Source: Rhizobium sp. BK313
Lineage (GTDB): Bacteria; Pseudomonadota; Alphaproteobacteria; Rhizobiales; Rhizobiaceae
Reading direction: 5' to 3'
Assembly: GCF_014193655.1 (NCBI RefSeq)
Contig: NZ_JACHZQ010000001.1
Span: forward strand, 62,001 to 126,000
Length of the DNA stretch: 64,000 nucleotides
The translations under genes and the position numbers were made by a program. Position 1 is the stretch's first letter, and the number at the start of each line of letters is the position of its first letter. The notes beneath the pieces are model-generated. The model saw nothing but the letters and a program-made list of their open reading frames with translations, was not told the origin of the DNA and did no database searches. Below are positions 25,268 to 34,136 of the stretch, piece by piece.

Positions 25268-26254
25268 ATGCACATAGCCATCATTGGAGCAGCCGGCATG
25301 ATTGGCCGGAAACTAACGGCAAGGCTGGTGGCCGATGGCGGTCTCGGCGGCCGGGAGATCACGCGGCTGTCGCTGATCGACGTCATCGAGCCGCCTCTGC
25401 CTCAGGGTTTCACTGGCAAAATGAAGGCCCGTGCCCGGGATCTGTCAGCCCCAGGAGCGGCGGAGAAGATCGTGGCCCGCCGGCCGGATGTGATCTTCCA
25501 TCTTGCGGCGATCGTCTCGGGCGAGGCGGAACTCGATTTCGACAAGGGTTATCGCATCAATCTCGACGGCACGCGGCAACTGTTCGAGGCGATTCGTGCC
25601 GCCCATGCGGAGGACGGCTATAAGCCGCGCGTCGTCTTTACCTCTTCATGCGCTGTTTTCGGCTCGCCCTTTCCGACGCCCATCCCCGACGATTTCCATC
25701 TGACGCCTCTGACCAGCTACGGTACACAGAAGGCAATGAGCGAGCTGCTGCTGGCTGACTACACGCGCCGCGGCATTTTCGACGGCGTCGGCATTCGCCT
25801 GCCGACGATCTGCATTCGTCCCGGCAAGCCGAATCGCGCCGCCTCGGGTTTCTTCTCCGGCATATTGCGGGAGCCGTTGATCGGCATGGAAGCTGTGCTG
25901 CCGGTGCCGGAAGACGTGCGGCATTGGCATGCTTCACCGCGTTCGGCGGTTGGCTTTCTCGTTCACGGCGCGACGATTGATCTTGCACCGCTTGGTGCCG
26001 ACCGCAATCTTTCCATGCCGGGCGTCAGCGCCACGGTCGGCGAGCAGATCGAGGCTCTGCGCCGGATCGCGGGCGACAAGGCGGTGAAGTTGATCCGCCG
26101 CGAGCCGGACGAGCTTGTGATGCGGATCGTCTCCGGCTGGGCTCAGGGCTTTACGGCGACGCGGGCGAGGGAGCTCGGTTTTGTAGCGGAGAGCTCCTTC
26201 GACGAGATCATTCGTGCCCATATTGATGACGAGTTGGAGGGACGCCTTCCATGA
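25268..26254 (+). CDS. denD: D-erythronate dehydrogenase-like SDR epimerase
   Basis: 328 aa from the ATG at 25268 (gagggaggattcc upstream); a longer frame lacks a ribosome site. The NAD-binding motif is IIGAAGMIGRKLTARL (GxxGxxG). The SDR catalytic residues are in TSSCAVFG and TSYGTQKAMSELLLADY (YxxxK). The overall pattern matches DenD, which oxidises D-erythronate to 2-oxo-tetronate. It overlaps the next gene by 4 bp (ATGA). The usual DenD partners (a four-carbon acid sugar kinase, DenK/OtnK, and OtnI/OtnC) are absent; a dehydrogenase and a dehydratase follow instead, so the substrate may be a different aldonate. Confidence 0.75.
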   Translation: MHIAIIGAAGMIGRKLTARLVADGGLGGREITRLSLIDVIEPPLPQGFTGKMKARARDLSAPGAAEKIVARRPDVIFHLAAIVSGEAELDFDKGYRINLDGTRQLFEAIRAAHAEDGYKPRVVFTSSCAVFGSPFPTPIPDDFHLTPLTSYGTQKAMSELLLADYTRRGIFDGVGIRLPTICIRPGKPNRAASGFFSGILREPLIGMEAVLPVPEDVRHWHASPRSAVGFLVHGATIDLAPLGADRNLSMPGVSATVGEQIEALRRIAGDKAVKLIRREPDELVMRIVSGWAQGFTATRARELGFVAESSFDEIIRAHIDDELEGRLP

Positions 26255-27135
26255 CCGATCGGAAGGTTGCTTTTCTCGGAACAGGGCTGATGGGCGCCCC
26301 GATGGCGCGGCGGTTGCTTGGGGCCGGCTTTGCCGTCACGGTCTGGAACCGCGATCGGAGCAAGGCCGACGCCTTGGCATCAGACGGAGCCACCGTTGCT
26401 GCGACAGCGGCGGAGGCGGCTAACGGTGCCTCTGTCTTGTTCACTATGTTGACCAATGCCGGCGCGGTTGGTGAGGTCCTGTTCGGAAGCGGTGTCGCCG
26501 AAGCATTGGAGCCCGGCGCCGTCGTGGTCGACAATAGCTCCATCCCGCCGCCAGTCGCCCGCGAGCACGCGGCAAAGCTGGCGGAGCGCGGTATCCGTCA
26601 TATCGACGCGCCGGTTTCGGGCGGTGTGGTCGGCGCAGCGGCCGGTACACTGGCGATCATGGCGGGCGGCGACGCCGATGTCATCGATAGCATCCGCGAT
26701 GTAATGGCCCCGCTCGGCCGCGTCACCCACGTGGGACCCAGCGGCGCCGGCCAGCTTGCCAAGCTCGGCAACCAGCAAATCGTCGCGGTTACCATCGGCG
26801 CGATTGCCGAAGCCATGCTTTTGGTCGAAGCTGGAGGAGGTTCGCGCGAGGCGTTTCGCGCCGCTATTCGCGGCGGCTTCGCCGAAAGCCGGATTCTGGA
26901 GCTGCACGGCCAGCGGATGATCGAGCGCAATTTCGTACCCGGCGGCACATCGCGTAATCAACTGAAAGATCTCGATGCCGTTCTTGCCGCCGCTCAAAGC
27001 TTGTCGCTTCATATGCCGTTGACCGAAGCCGTCAGGGCAGAGTTCGCCGAATTCGTAGAGAACGGCGGCGGTGAAAGCGACCACAGCGGCTTGCTACAGC
27101 ATCTGGAAGAAAAGAATGCTCGAGGAAAGGCTTGA
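26251..27135 (+). CDS. Beta-hydroxyacid dehydrogenase (HIBADH/GarR family)
   Basis: 294 aa. The N-terminal Rossmann motif [17 protein letters not shown] and the substrate-binding [19 protein letters not shown] are diagnostic. The catalytic lysine is in GQLAKLGNQ. Members reduce or oxidise 3-hydroxy acids such as tartronate semialdehyde or 3-hydroxyisobutyrate with NAD(P). Its start overlaps the denD-like stop and its end is 7 bp before the dehydratase start, so translation is coupled within a three-gene sugar-acid operon. Confidence 0.9.
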   Translation: MTDRKVAFLGTGLMGAPMARRLLGAGFAVTVWNRDRSKADALASDGATVAATAAEAANGASVLFTMLTNAGAVGEVLFGSGVAEALEPGAVVVDNSSIPPPVAREHAAKLAERGIRHIDAPVSGGVVGAAAGTLAIMAGGDADVIDSIRDVMAPLGRVTHVGPSGAGQLAKLGNQQIVAVTIGAIAEAMLLVEAGGGSREAFRAAIRGGFAESRILELHGQRMIERNFVPGGTSRNQLKDLDAVLAAAQSLSLHMPLTEAVRAEFAEFVENGGGESDHSGLLQHLEEKNARGKA

Positions 27136-27142
27136 GGAAGAC

Positions 27143-28927
27143 ATGACCGACATCGGTACATCCAAACGTCGTCTGCGTTCGCAGGATTGGTTCGACAATC
27201 CCGATCATATCGACATGACCGCACTCTACCTCGAGCGCTTCATGAACTATGGCATCACGCCGGAAGAGCTGCGTTCCGGCAAGCCGATCATCGGCATCGC
27301 GCAGAGCGGCAGCGACCTGACGCCCTGCAATCGCCATCACCTCGATCTCGCCAAGCGCGTCCGCGACGGTATTCGCGATGCCGGCGGCATTCCGATCGAA
27401 TTCCCGACCCATCCGATCTTCGAGAATTGCAAGCGCCCGACGGCGGCACTCGACCGCAATCTCGCCTATCTCGGCCTTGTCGAGGTGCTTTACGGCTATC
27501 CGCTCGACGGTGTGGTACTGACGACCGGTTGCGACAAGACCACGCCGTCGGCGCTGATGGCGGCTTCCACGGTCAATATTCCGGCGATCGTCCTTTCTGG
27601 CGGTCCTATGCTCGATGGCTGGCATGATGGCGAGTTGGCCGGTTCCGGCATGGCGATCTGGCGCTCGCGCCGCAGGCTTGCCGCCGGTGAGATCGATGAA
27701 GAAGAATTCATGGAAACCGCGCTTGCCTCCGCGCCCTCGGTGGGCCATTGCAACACGATGGGCACGGCCTCGACGATGAACGCCATGGCCGAGGCGCTCG
27801 GCATGTCGCTGACCGGCTGCGCCGCCATTCCTGGCGCCTATCGCGAACGCGGGCAGATGGCTTATCGCACCGGCCGCCGCGCCGTAGAACTGGTGATCGA
27901 AGACATCAAGCCGTCCGACGTCCTCAGCCGTTCGGCCTTCCTGAATGCCATCCGGGTCAATTCGGCGATCGGCGGCTCCACCAATGCGCAACCGCATCTG
28001 GCCGCCATGGCGAAGCATGCCGGCGTCGATCTTTACCCCGATGACTGGCAGGTGCATGGGTTCGACATTCCGCTGCTCGCCAACGTGCAGCCGGCGGGCG
28101 CTTATCTCGGCGAGCGCTTCCATCGCGCCGGCGGCGTGCCGGCCGTCATGTGGGAATTGCTGCAGGCGGGCAAGCTCGATGGCGACTGTCCGACGGTCAC
28201 CGGCAAGACGATGGCGGAGAACCTGAAAGGCAGGGAAGCGACGGACCGCGAGGTCATCCGCCCCTTCGCCGAGCCCTTGAAGGAGCGGGCGGGATTTCTG
28301 GTGCTGAAGGGCAATCTCTTCGACTTCGCCATCATGAAGATGAGCGTCGTTTCGGAGGATTTCCGCCGCCGCTATCTGCAGGAGCCGGGCCGCGAGGGCG
28401 TATTCGAAGGCAGGGCTGTGGTTTTTGACGGCTCGGAGGACTATCACAAGCGCATCAACGATGAGGCCCTCGGCATTGATGAGAACACTATTCTCGTCAT
28501 TCGCGGGGCCGGGCCGATCGGCTGGCCGGGGTCTGCCGAAGTCGTCAATATGCAGCCGCCGGATGCGCTGCTGAAGAGTGGCATCCGCAGCCTGCCGACG
28601 ATCGGTGACGGCCGCCAGTCAGGTACAGCCGACAGTCCGTCGATCCTCAACGCCTCGCCGGAAAGTGCGGCAGGCGGTGGCCTCGCATGGCTGCGGACCG
28701 GCGATACCATCCGCATCGATTTCAACCACGGCCGCTGCGACATGTTGGTGGAAGAGGCGGAAATCGAGCGGCGCAAAGGCGATGGCATTCCGGCGGTTCC
28801 GCCGGACGCGACACCCTGGCAACGTATCTACCGGCGTTCAGTCACGCAACTTTCCGACGGCGCGGTGCTCGACGGCGCTGCTGACTTCCGCAACATCGCG
28901 GTCAATCCGCCGCGTCATAATCATTAA
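27143..28927 (+). CDS. IlvD/Edd-family sugar-acid dehydratase
   Basis: 594 aa, the length of L-arabinonate/D-xylonate dehydratases. The start at 27143 has gcttgaggaagac upstream. The Fe-S cysteines are in [25 protein letters not shown] and [20 protein letters not shown]. The last is the family signature. The enzyme removes water from an aldonate to give a 2-keto-3-deoxy acid. In this operon it follows a DenD-like dehydrogenase and a beta-hydroxyacid dehydrogenase, making a compact oxidation and dehydration route for an aldonic acid. The exact sugar is undetermined. Confidence 0.92.
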   Translation: MTDIGTSKRRLRSQDWFDNPDHIDMTALYLERFMNYGITPEELRSGKPIIGIAQSGSDLTPCNRHHLDLAKRVRDGIRDAGGIPIEFPTHPIFENCKRPTAALDRNLAYLGLVEVLYGYPLDGVVLTTGCDKTTPSALMAASTVNIPAIVLSGGPMLDGWHDGELAGSGMAIWRSRRRLAAGEIDEEEFMETALASAPSVGHCNTMGTASTMNAMAEALGMSLTGCAAIPGAYRERGQMAYRTGRRAVELVIEDIKPSDVLSRSAFLNAIRVNSAIGGSTNAQPHLAAMAKHAGVDLYPDDWQVHGFDIPLLANVQPAGAYLGERFHRAGGVPAVMWELLQAGKLDGDCPTVTGKTMAENLKGREATDREVIRPFAEPLKERAGFLVLKGNLFDFAIMKMSVVSEDFRRRYLQEPGREGVFEGRAVVFDGSEDYHKRINDEALGIDENTILVIRGAGPIGWPGSAEVVNMQPPDALLKSGIRSLPTIGDGRQSGTADSPSILNASPESAAGGGLAWLRTGDTIRIDFNHGRCDMLVEEAEIERRKGDGIPAVPPDATPWQRIYRRSVTQLSDGAVLDGAADFRNIAVNPPRHNH

Positions 28928-29028
28928 CCAAGAAATGATTGCAGCGAGAGTTGCGGGGAAAAGCCCACAACTGTTGAGGGGTTATTAAATATCGCTAAAG
29001 GGAGTGGTGCAAAGATATCGCCGAAATC

Positions 29029-30906
29029 ATGCAGACTTTCCATGTGTCCGGAGGGGGTTCGAACCCGGTGGAAGAGGCGGCGTCAGGGCGATCCGAGCAA
29101 GAATTCCAAGACCTTTTGAGGAGGCTGGAGTTGGCGTTGGAGACGTCGCAAATCGGGGTGTGGGAGCATCATCTCAACGAACAGGAAGTGCTTTGGGATC
29201 TGCAGATGCACAAGCTCTACCAGACCGGCCGTACCAATCGCAAGGTGTCGTCGTCGGTCTGGCTGAACGCCCTCCACCCCGACGATGTCGGGCGTGCAAT
29301 TGCCGAGTTCGATGGAGCAATTGCCGAAAAGGGCTTCTACAATTCGCAATTTCGCATCATCCTGCCCAGCGGAGAGGTGCGCTATCTGCGCTCTCGCGCC
29401 CATTTCTACGAGGGGCCTGATGGCCAGCCGTCTTTCATCGGCGCGGAATGGGATGTCACCGCCGATGTCCTGCTCAATCGCGAACTGACCAACCAGAAGG
29501 CGGTCGCGGAAGCCCGGGCTATCGCACTGGAGCAGAGCCGCGCACGTATCGAACATGCCGCCGACCATGACTACCTGACCGGTCTCCCCAACCGCCGCTA
29601 TTTCGATCGCCGGCTGGCGGAGCTGCGCGCCGATGCGGCGGTGAAGACGCTGGCGGTCCTTCATATCGATCTCGATTGTTTCAAGCAGATCAATGACAAA
29701 TGGGGTCATGCTGCTGGCGATGTGACGTTGCAGAATGCGGCGGTGCGGATTTCCGGGGCGATTGCGGCTGATGATATGGTCGCTCGCGTCGGCGGTGACG
29801 AGTTCGTCGTGGTGCTGGTCAATATCGACACCGCCGATGAGCTCAGAACCATCGCCGAGGATATTCTGTGGCGGCTGCGGCGCGACATACGCTTCGGCCA
29901 CGACATGCTGCAGGTGGGCGCCTCGATCGGCGCGGCCTGGAGCGCTGCCGACGGAGCCGGCAATCTATTGGCGGAATCCGATGTCGCGCTTTATCAAGCC
30001 AAGAAACTCGGCCGCAACCGCGTCGAATTCTTCACGCCGAAACTGCAATCCGATTTGCAGGCCGAACGACAACTGGCAGACGAATTGCGACTGGCGCTGA
30101 TACGGCAAGAGATCGTACCTTTCTATCAAATCCAGGTGGATGCGCGCAGTCGACGGATCGTAGGGCTAGAGGCTCTGGCTCGGTGGTGGCATCCGGAGAA
30201 GGGGCTACTGGCACCGACGGCTTTCCTCAAGGTGGCTGAGGAGTACGGGCTGACGGCCGAGGTCGATGCGGCCATTCTCAACCGCGTATTGTTCGACCGC
30301 GCCACCTGGGCTTTGCAGGGCCTGACGCCACCGCGTATCGCCGTCAACATCTCCGGAAGCCGTCTTGCCGATCCAGCCCTGATCGAACGGCTACAGGCTC
30401 TGAACATACCGCGTCATGCCATCGCCTTCGAGTTGATCGAGACGATCTTTCTCGACGATCCCGACGATAACGTGCTCGCCAATATCGACGCGATCAAAAA
30501 GATGGGTATCGAGATCGAGATCGACGATTTTGGCTCCGGCCATGCCTCGCTGATCGGCCTGGTGAAGCTGAAGCCGAAGCGGCTGAAGATCGATCGGCAG
30601 TTGGTGACGGCAATTACCGTCTCGGACGAACAACGCCGCCTGGTCGGCTCGATCGTGGAAATAGCAAGAGCCCTCAGCGTTGAAGTCATCGCCGAAGGCG
30701 TGGAGACCGAAGACCATGCGCGGCTTCTCGCGCGCGCCGGCTGTGACGGACTTCAGGGCTATGCGATCGGCTATCCTTCGTCGGTAAACGAGATCGCGGT
30801 GCTGCTGACATCGGTTCAGCGACCGGATCTGCACCGGGCTTCCGACAATTCCCAAGGCAATGGCGGGCCTACTGGATTTGCAGGATGGCGATCAGCCCAT
30901 AGCTGA
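29029..30906 (+). CDS. PAS-GGDEF-EAL cyclic-di-GMP protein
   Basis: 625 aa soluble protein. An N-terminal PAS sensor (residues about 25-150) precedes a diguanylate cyclase domain with intact GGDEF (about residue 255) and a phosphodiesterase domain with EAL (about 381). The inhibitory RxxD site before GGDEF reads AADD, so product inhibition is probably lost. EAL catalytic motifs are complete: NISGS, FELIE, DDFGSG, LKIDRQ, AEGVET and LQGYAIG. It could make or degrade c-di-GMP depending on the PAS signal. Its 3' end overlaps the convergent exporter gene by 38 bp. The ribosome site is weak. Confidence 0.93.
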   Translation: MQTFHVSGGGSNPVEEAASGRSEQEFQDLLRRLELALETSQIGVWEHHLNEQEVLWDLQMHKLYQTGRTNRKVSSSVWLNALHPDDVGRAIAEFDGAIAEKGFYNSQFRIILPSGEVRYLRSRAHFYEGPDGQPSFIGAEWDVTADVLLNRELTNQKAVAEARAIALEQSRARIEHAADHDYLTGLPNRRYFDRRLAELRADAAVKTLAVLHIDLDCFKQINDKWGHAAGDVTLQNAAVRISGAIAADDMVARVGGDEFVVVLVNIDTADELRTIAEDILWRLRRDIRFGHDMLQVGASIGAAWSAADGAGNLLAESDVALYQAKKLGRNRVEFFTPKLQSDLQAERQLADELRLALIRQEIVPFYQIQVDARSRRIVGLEALARWWHPEKGLLAPTAFLKVAEEYGLTAEVDAAILNRVLFDRATWALQGLTPPRIAVNISGSRLADPALIERLQALNIPRHAIAFELIETIFLDDPDDNVLANIDAIKKMGIEIEIDDFGSGHASLIGLVKLKPKRLKIDRQLVTAITVSDEQRRLVGSIVEIARALSVEVIAEGVETEDHARLLARAGCDGLQGYAIGYPSSVNEIAVLLTSVQRPDLHRASDNSQGNGGPTGFAGWRSAHS

Positions 30907-31891
30907 TGACGCCGAGCGTCAGCAGCGACAGCGTAGCTGCCGTGATCACCCGGCCGCCGGCATGCGCAACGGAGCGAATGTTCACCGACAGGCCGAGCGC
31001 GGCCATCGCAATGACCGTCAGTATGTTGGAGATCAGTGCCATCGGCGCGACCAATCCGTCAGGGATCAGGCCGAAAGAACGCAACGCCATCAGCCCCAGA
31101 AAGCCGCAGATGAACCAGGGAACCAGTGAGTGGCGGCGGCCTGTGCGGCTGTCCGCACCCGCCGTTTCGGTCTTGGTGATGACGCCAAGCAAGAAAATAA
31201 CAGGCCCGAGCATCAGGACACGGACGAGCTTGACCAGGGTGCCGGTCTGCACGGCAAGGATGCTGACCGGTGCGGTAGCGGCAAGAACCTGCGGCACAGC
31301 GTAGACGGTCAGGCCGGCCAGCACGCCATATTGCGGCACGCTCATGCCGGCATGGAAATAAAGAAGCGGCAGCAGGAAGACGGCGGCGATGCCGAGCACG
31401 GCGGTGAAGGCAAGGGCGGCGGCGATCTCTTCCGAACCGGCCTCGATAACTGGGGCAACTGCGACGATGGCCGAATTGCCACAGATGGAGTTGCCGCAAG
31501 CAATCAGCGTAGCCAGTTTTGGCGGTAGGCCGAGCAGCCGGCCAATTGTATAGGTCGCTGCGATCGACAGAACGACGACGACGGCGATGCCGCCGATCAA
31601 CCAGACACCGGCGCCACTGATGGCCGAGAGGCTGATCGAGGCACCGAGAAGGACGATGGCGATTTCCAGCAGAATCTTGGCGCTGAAATCGATGCCGGGG
31701 CGCAAGGCGGGCTTCAGCGGCTTTATGGTGCAGACGACAATGCCGAGCGCGATGGCGAGCACCAGGCTCTCGATCCATTTGCCGCCGAGAATACCGATCT
31801 CGACGCGCTCACCGGCATAGGCGAAAAGGGCTACGGCGCTCGTGAGGGCAAGGCCGGGGAGAATAAGGTTGGCTCGGTGAAAAAGGGGCAT
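30869..31891 (-). CDS. YeiH-family putative sulfate exporter
   Basis: 340 aa with about ten hydrophobic segments. It matches the YeiH/UPF0324 family (PF03601): the block LGLPPKLATLIACGNSICGNSAIVAVAPV is characteristic (LIACGNSICGNSAI core). The family is annotated as putative sulfate exporters, mostly without direct proof. It is divergent from a LysR gene in the same arrangement as YeiH and its LysR regulator YeiE in enterobacteria. Its last codons overlap the convergent c-di-GMP gene. Confidence 0.9.
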   Translation of the reverse strand: MPLFHRANLILPGLALTSAVALFAYAGERVEIGILGGKWIESLVLAIALGIVVCTIKPLKPALRPGIDFSAKILLEIAIVLLGASISLSAISGAGVWLIGGIAVVVVLSIAATYTIGRLLGLPPKLATLIACGNSICGNSAIVAVAPVIEAGSEEIAAALAFTAVLGIAAVFLLPLLYFHAGMSVPQYGVLAGLTVYAVPQVLAATAPVSILAVQTGTLVKLVRVLMLGPVIFLLGVITKTETAGADSRTGRRHSLVPWFICGFLGLMALRSFGLIPDGLVAPMALISNILTVIAMAALGLSVNIRSVAHAGGRVITAATLSLLTLGVISYGLIAILQIQ

Positions 31892-32008
31892 GCGGAACCG
31901 CCATTCGGCTATGGAGAACTTGATATGGCGGAGAAAGTCTCACCTCCTGACGTCGACATCCATCGAATATTATCCTATGTTTCATTCGATAAATTAGAAT
32001 GATTTCCC

Positions 32009-32890
32009 ATGACCTTCGAGCAACTCGCCATTTTTGTCGCCGTCGCCGAGCGGGAACATCTGACCCACGCGGCTGAGGCCATCCATCTGACACCGTCGGC
32101 GGTCAGCGCGGCCATTAAGAATCTCGAGGCGTATTACGGCGTAGAGCTGTTTCATCGCGTCGGCAGGCGGATCGAACTGACGGAGACCGGTCGCACCTTC
32201 CTCGGTGAGGCCAAGGCGACGCTCGCCCGCGTGCGTTCGGCTGAGCTCATGCTTTCCGAACTCGGGGGCCTGCAGCGCGGCCGGCTCAGCCTGCGCGCCA
32301 GCCAGACCATCGCCAGCTATTGGCTGCCGCCCGTGCTGATGCGCTTTCACCGCGACTATCCGGGTATCGACCTCGATTTGACGATCGGCAATACGCGTAC
32401 GGTCACCGAGGCGGTGATCGAAGGCACCGCGGAACTGGGCTTCGTCGAAGGAGAGGTGGACGCGCCGGTTCTGTCGATGAAGGTCGTAGCGCAGGATGCG
32501 CTTGTCATCGTCGTGCCGCCAGATCATCCCTGGGCGGACGGCCGGCGGCTTACCGCTGCCGATCTTGCCACCGGCACGTCATGGGTGATGCGCGAGGAAG
32601 GTTCGGGCACGCGGTCCGAGTTCGAAAATGCCATCATCAAGCTCGGTACGTCACCGCATGATCTTGGCGTGGCTTTGGTGCTGCCGTCGAACGAGGCCGT
32701 GCTGTCGGCGGTCTGCTACGGACAGAGTGCGGCGGCGATCTCCAGCGCGGCGGCTATGGCTTATCTACAGCAGGGATTACTGGTTCGGGCAGCGTTCGAC
32801 TTGCCCATCCGCAGTTTCCGCCTGCTGCGCCACAAAGAGCGCCACGCCAGCAAGGCGGCATTGACGCTGGAAGCCATGTGCAGGGATTAG
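32009..32890 (+). CDS. LysR-family regulator (YeiE-like)
   Basis: 293 aa with the helix-turn-helix EREHLTHAAEAIHLTPSAVS and the standard effector domain (about residues 90-290; GRLSLRASQTIASYWLPPVL begins it). It is divergent from the YeiH-type exporter, whose gene it likely controls. The 117-bp gap holds CATTC-N9-GAATG, a LysR-like short inverted repeat, near 31980-31999. It is followed at once by an intergenic repeat element. Confidence 0.9.
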   Translation: MTFEQLAIFVAVAEREHLTHAAEAIHLTPSAVSAAIKNLEAYYGVELFHRVGRRIELTETGRTFLGEAKATLARVRSAELMLSELGGLQRGRLSLRASQTIASYWLPPVLMRFHRDYPGIDLDLTIGNTRTVTEAVIEGTAELGFVEGEVDAPVLSMKVVAQDALVIVVPPDHPWADGRRLTAADLATGTSWVMREEGSGTRSEFENAIIKLGTSPHDLGVALVLPSNEAVLSAVCYGQSAAAISSAAAMAYLQQGLLVRAAFDLPIRSFRLLRHKERHASKAALTLEAMCRD

Positions 32891-32979
32891 AGCGGTTCAG
32901 CTTTTCACGGAATCGCAGAACCGTTCTATCTTTTTGTTTTTTCGCAATCCCGGACGGAAAACCGCTTTCGCACTTTTCC
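32889..32979. repeat. Rhizobial-type intergenic mosaic repeat, copy 2
   Basis: Two adjoining modules fill the gap between two genes. Module one has arms AGAGCGGTTC (32889-32898) and GAACCGTTCT (32918-32927), 9 of 10 complementary. Module two (32941-32979) read on the minus strand contains AGTGCGAAAGCGGTTTTCCG, close to the core of the element at 33822-33868. It lies between the convergent ends of a LysR and a DeoR gene. Confidence 0.65.
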
Positions 32980-32993
32980 TCGTATTGCTTTAG

Positions 32994-33803
32994 TTAGCGC
33001 TGCTCCATCCGGCGCTGATTGGCGACGACGAGGTCGATTTCGTTGCGGTCGAGCATGGCACGAATATCCGGAGGCGGCACGTCGTCGGTGACCATCATGT
33101 CGTAGATGGAGGGATCGTCGATGATGATTGGGGCGCTACGGCCGAATTTGGCGCTGTCGGCGACGATGATGCGGTTTTCCGCGCGCCGCGCGGCTTCGCG
33201 TGAATATTCCGCCTCCTCCAGATCGTGCAGCATGAAGCCGGAGACGGCGTTGACGGCGCCGACCGACAATATGGCGTGGCGTACATTGAAGCGGCGCAGG
33301 AAATTAGTCGCTTCCATGCCGAAGGCGCCGCCGTCGTGGCTGCGCAGCTCGCCACCGGCGAAGAAGACGCGGTTGCCGTTGCGGGTCGCCAACGCGTGGG
33401 CGACTGAGACGGCATTGGTGACGATGAAAAGGTTCTGATGTTTCTGCAGCGCTACTGCAATGAAAGCCGTCGTGGAGCCGATGTCGAGGAAAAGCGTGTC
33501 GCCGTTCTGGATCATTGCCGCGACGCGGGCGGCGATCATGCGTTTGGCCTCCGCGTTCTCGTTCATTCGGAAATGCAGAGGCTGCTCTATGATCGAGTCC
33601 TTGATATGGACGCCGCCATGGACCTTGGTGACGAGACCGTTGGCCTCCAAGCTGCGGATATTGCGGCGGATGGTCTCTTCCGAGACGGCCAGTCGCTCGG
33701 CGAGGAACTGAATACGGCTTGCGCCGCCCGCAAGCCGTAACTCCTCCAGGATCTCGCGTTCCCGATGATTCGAATGAAGCGGCACCTGGGAGATGTCCGA
33801 CAT
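32994..33803 (-). CDS. DeoR-family transcriptional regulator
   Basis: 269 aa from the ATG at 33803; the upstream extension of the frame runs into a repeat element and is not used. The helix-turn-helix is LAERLAVSEETIRRNIRSLE and the C-terminal DeoRC sensor domain begins near residue 80 (LFLDIGSTTAFIAVAL is the phosphate-sugar pocket). DeoR proteins usually sense phosphorylated intermediates, which fits a divergent kinase gene at 34137. Two inverted repeats in the shared 333-bp region are candidate operators. Confidence 0.9.
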   Translation of the reverse strand: MSDISQVPLHSNHREREILEELRLAGGASRIQFLAERLAVSEETIRRNIRSLEANGLVTKVHGGVHIKDSIIEQPLHFRMNENAEAKRMIAARVAAMIQNGDTLFLDIGSTTAFIAVALQKHQNLFIVTNAVSVAHALATRNGNRVFFAGGELRSHDGGAFGMEATNFLRRFNVRHAILSVGAVNAVSGFMLHDLEEAEYSREAARRAENRIIVADSAKFGRSAPIIIDDPSIYDMMVTDDVPPPDIRAMLDRNEIDLVVANQRRMEQR

Positions 33804-33821
33804 GGTATCGATCCTATCTAG

Positions 33822-33868
33822 GGCATGATCCCAAAAAGTGCGAAGCGGCTTTCGGATAAGACCATGCC
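33822..33868. repeat. Rhizobial-type intergenic palindromic repeat, copy 3
   Basis: GGCATG (33822-33827) and CATGCC (33863-33868) are outer arms around AGTGCGAAGCGGCTTTCGG. The layout (CATGATC... GTGnGAAGCGG ...TTTCGG... CATG) matches the element at 19534-19582, and the core matches 32941-32979. It starts 19 bp before the DeoR start codon and so sits in its leader. Confidence 0.65.
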
Positions 33869-34039
33869 TGATCAAACATCTAGAGCGCGATAACGACTCG
33901 AAGGCAAGTTATCTCGTTCCAATCACCTCGAGATTGAATTTTTAAGTCAAATCTCACCTACGGTGAAGCTTTCTGTTGCAAATATCCATAGCCCAATAGG
34001 GATTAGACCTTCATTCCCCGCATAATCCAACAAAAAACC

Positions 34040-34056
34040 AAATGATCGTTTCATTT
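34040..34056. promoter_or_regulatory. Candidate DeoR operator
   Basis: AAATGA-TCGTT-TCATTT has perfect 6-bp arms, and TTTCATTTTG beside it resembles the TTTCGTTTTC-type half sites bound by many DeoR proteins. Its location 81 bp upstream of the kinase start supports control by the adjacent DeoR regulator. Confidence 0.4.
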
Positions 34057-34074
34057 TGTGGCTAGTTCTTGACA

Positions 34075-34094
34075 GTTCCCCTATTGTGGGGAAC
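34075..34094. promoter_or_regulatory. Inverted repeat overlapping the kinase promoter
   Basis: GTTCCCC-TATTGT-GGGGAAC has perfect 7-bp arms and directly follows the -35-like CTTGAC at 34068-34073. It ends 42 bp before the start codon at 34137. It could be an operator or a leader hairpin. Confidence 0.4.
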
Positions 34095-34136
34095 CTTTTG
34101 CATCCGAAAGACGCGCGCCGTCGCGCCGGAGGAGGG

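Larger units (their letters stand above)
33804..34136. promoter_or_regulatory. Divergent regulatory region, DeoR / choline-kinase operon
   Basis: 333 bp without a gene. It contains the repeat at 33822-33868, an AT-rich centre, and two inverted repeats near the kinase gene: AAATGA-tcgtt-TCATTT (34040-34056) and GTTCCCC-tattgt-GGGGAAC (34075-34094). A CTTGAC hexamer (34068-34073), the usual rhizobial -35, directly precedes the second repeat, so a protein bound there would block the promoter spacer. Confidence 0.5.

Noticed and set aside
29050..29075. GGTTCGAACCC, like a tRNA T-arm, at the start of the c-di-GMP gene
   Set aside because: No matching acceptor stem, D-arm or anticodon arm could be laid out around it, and it is inside a sound coding frame.
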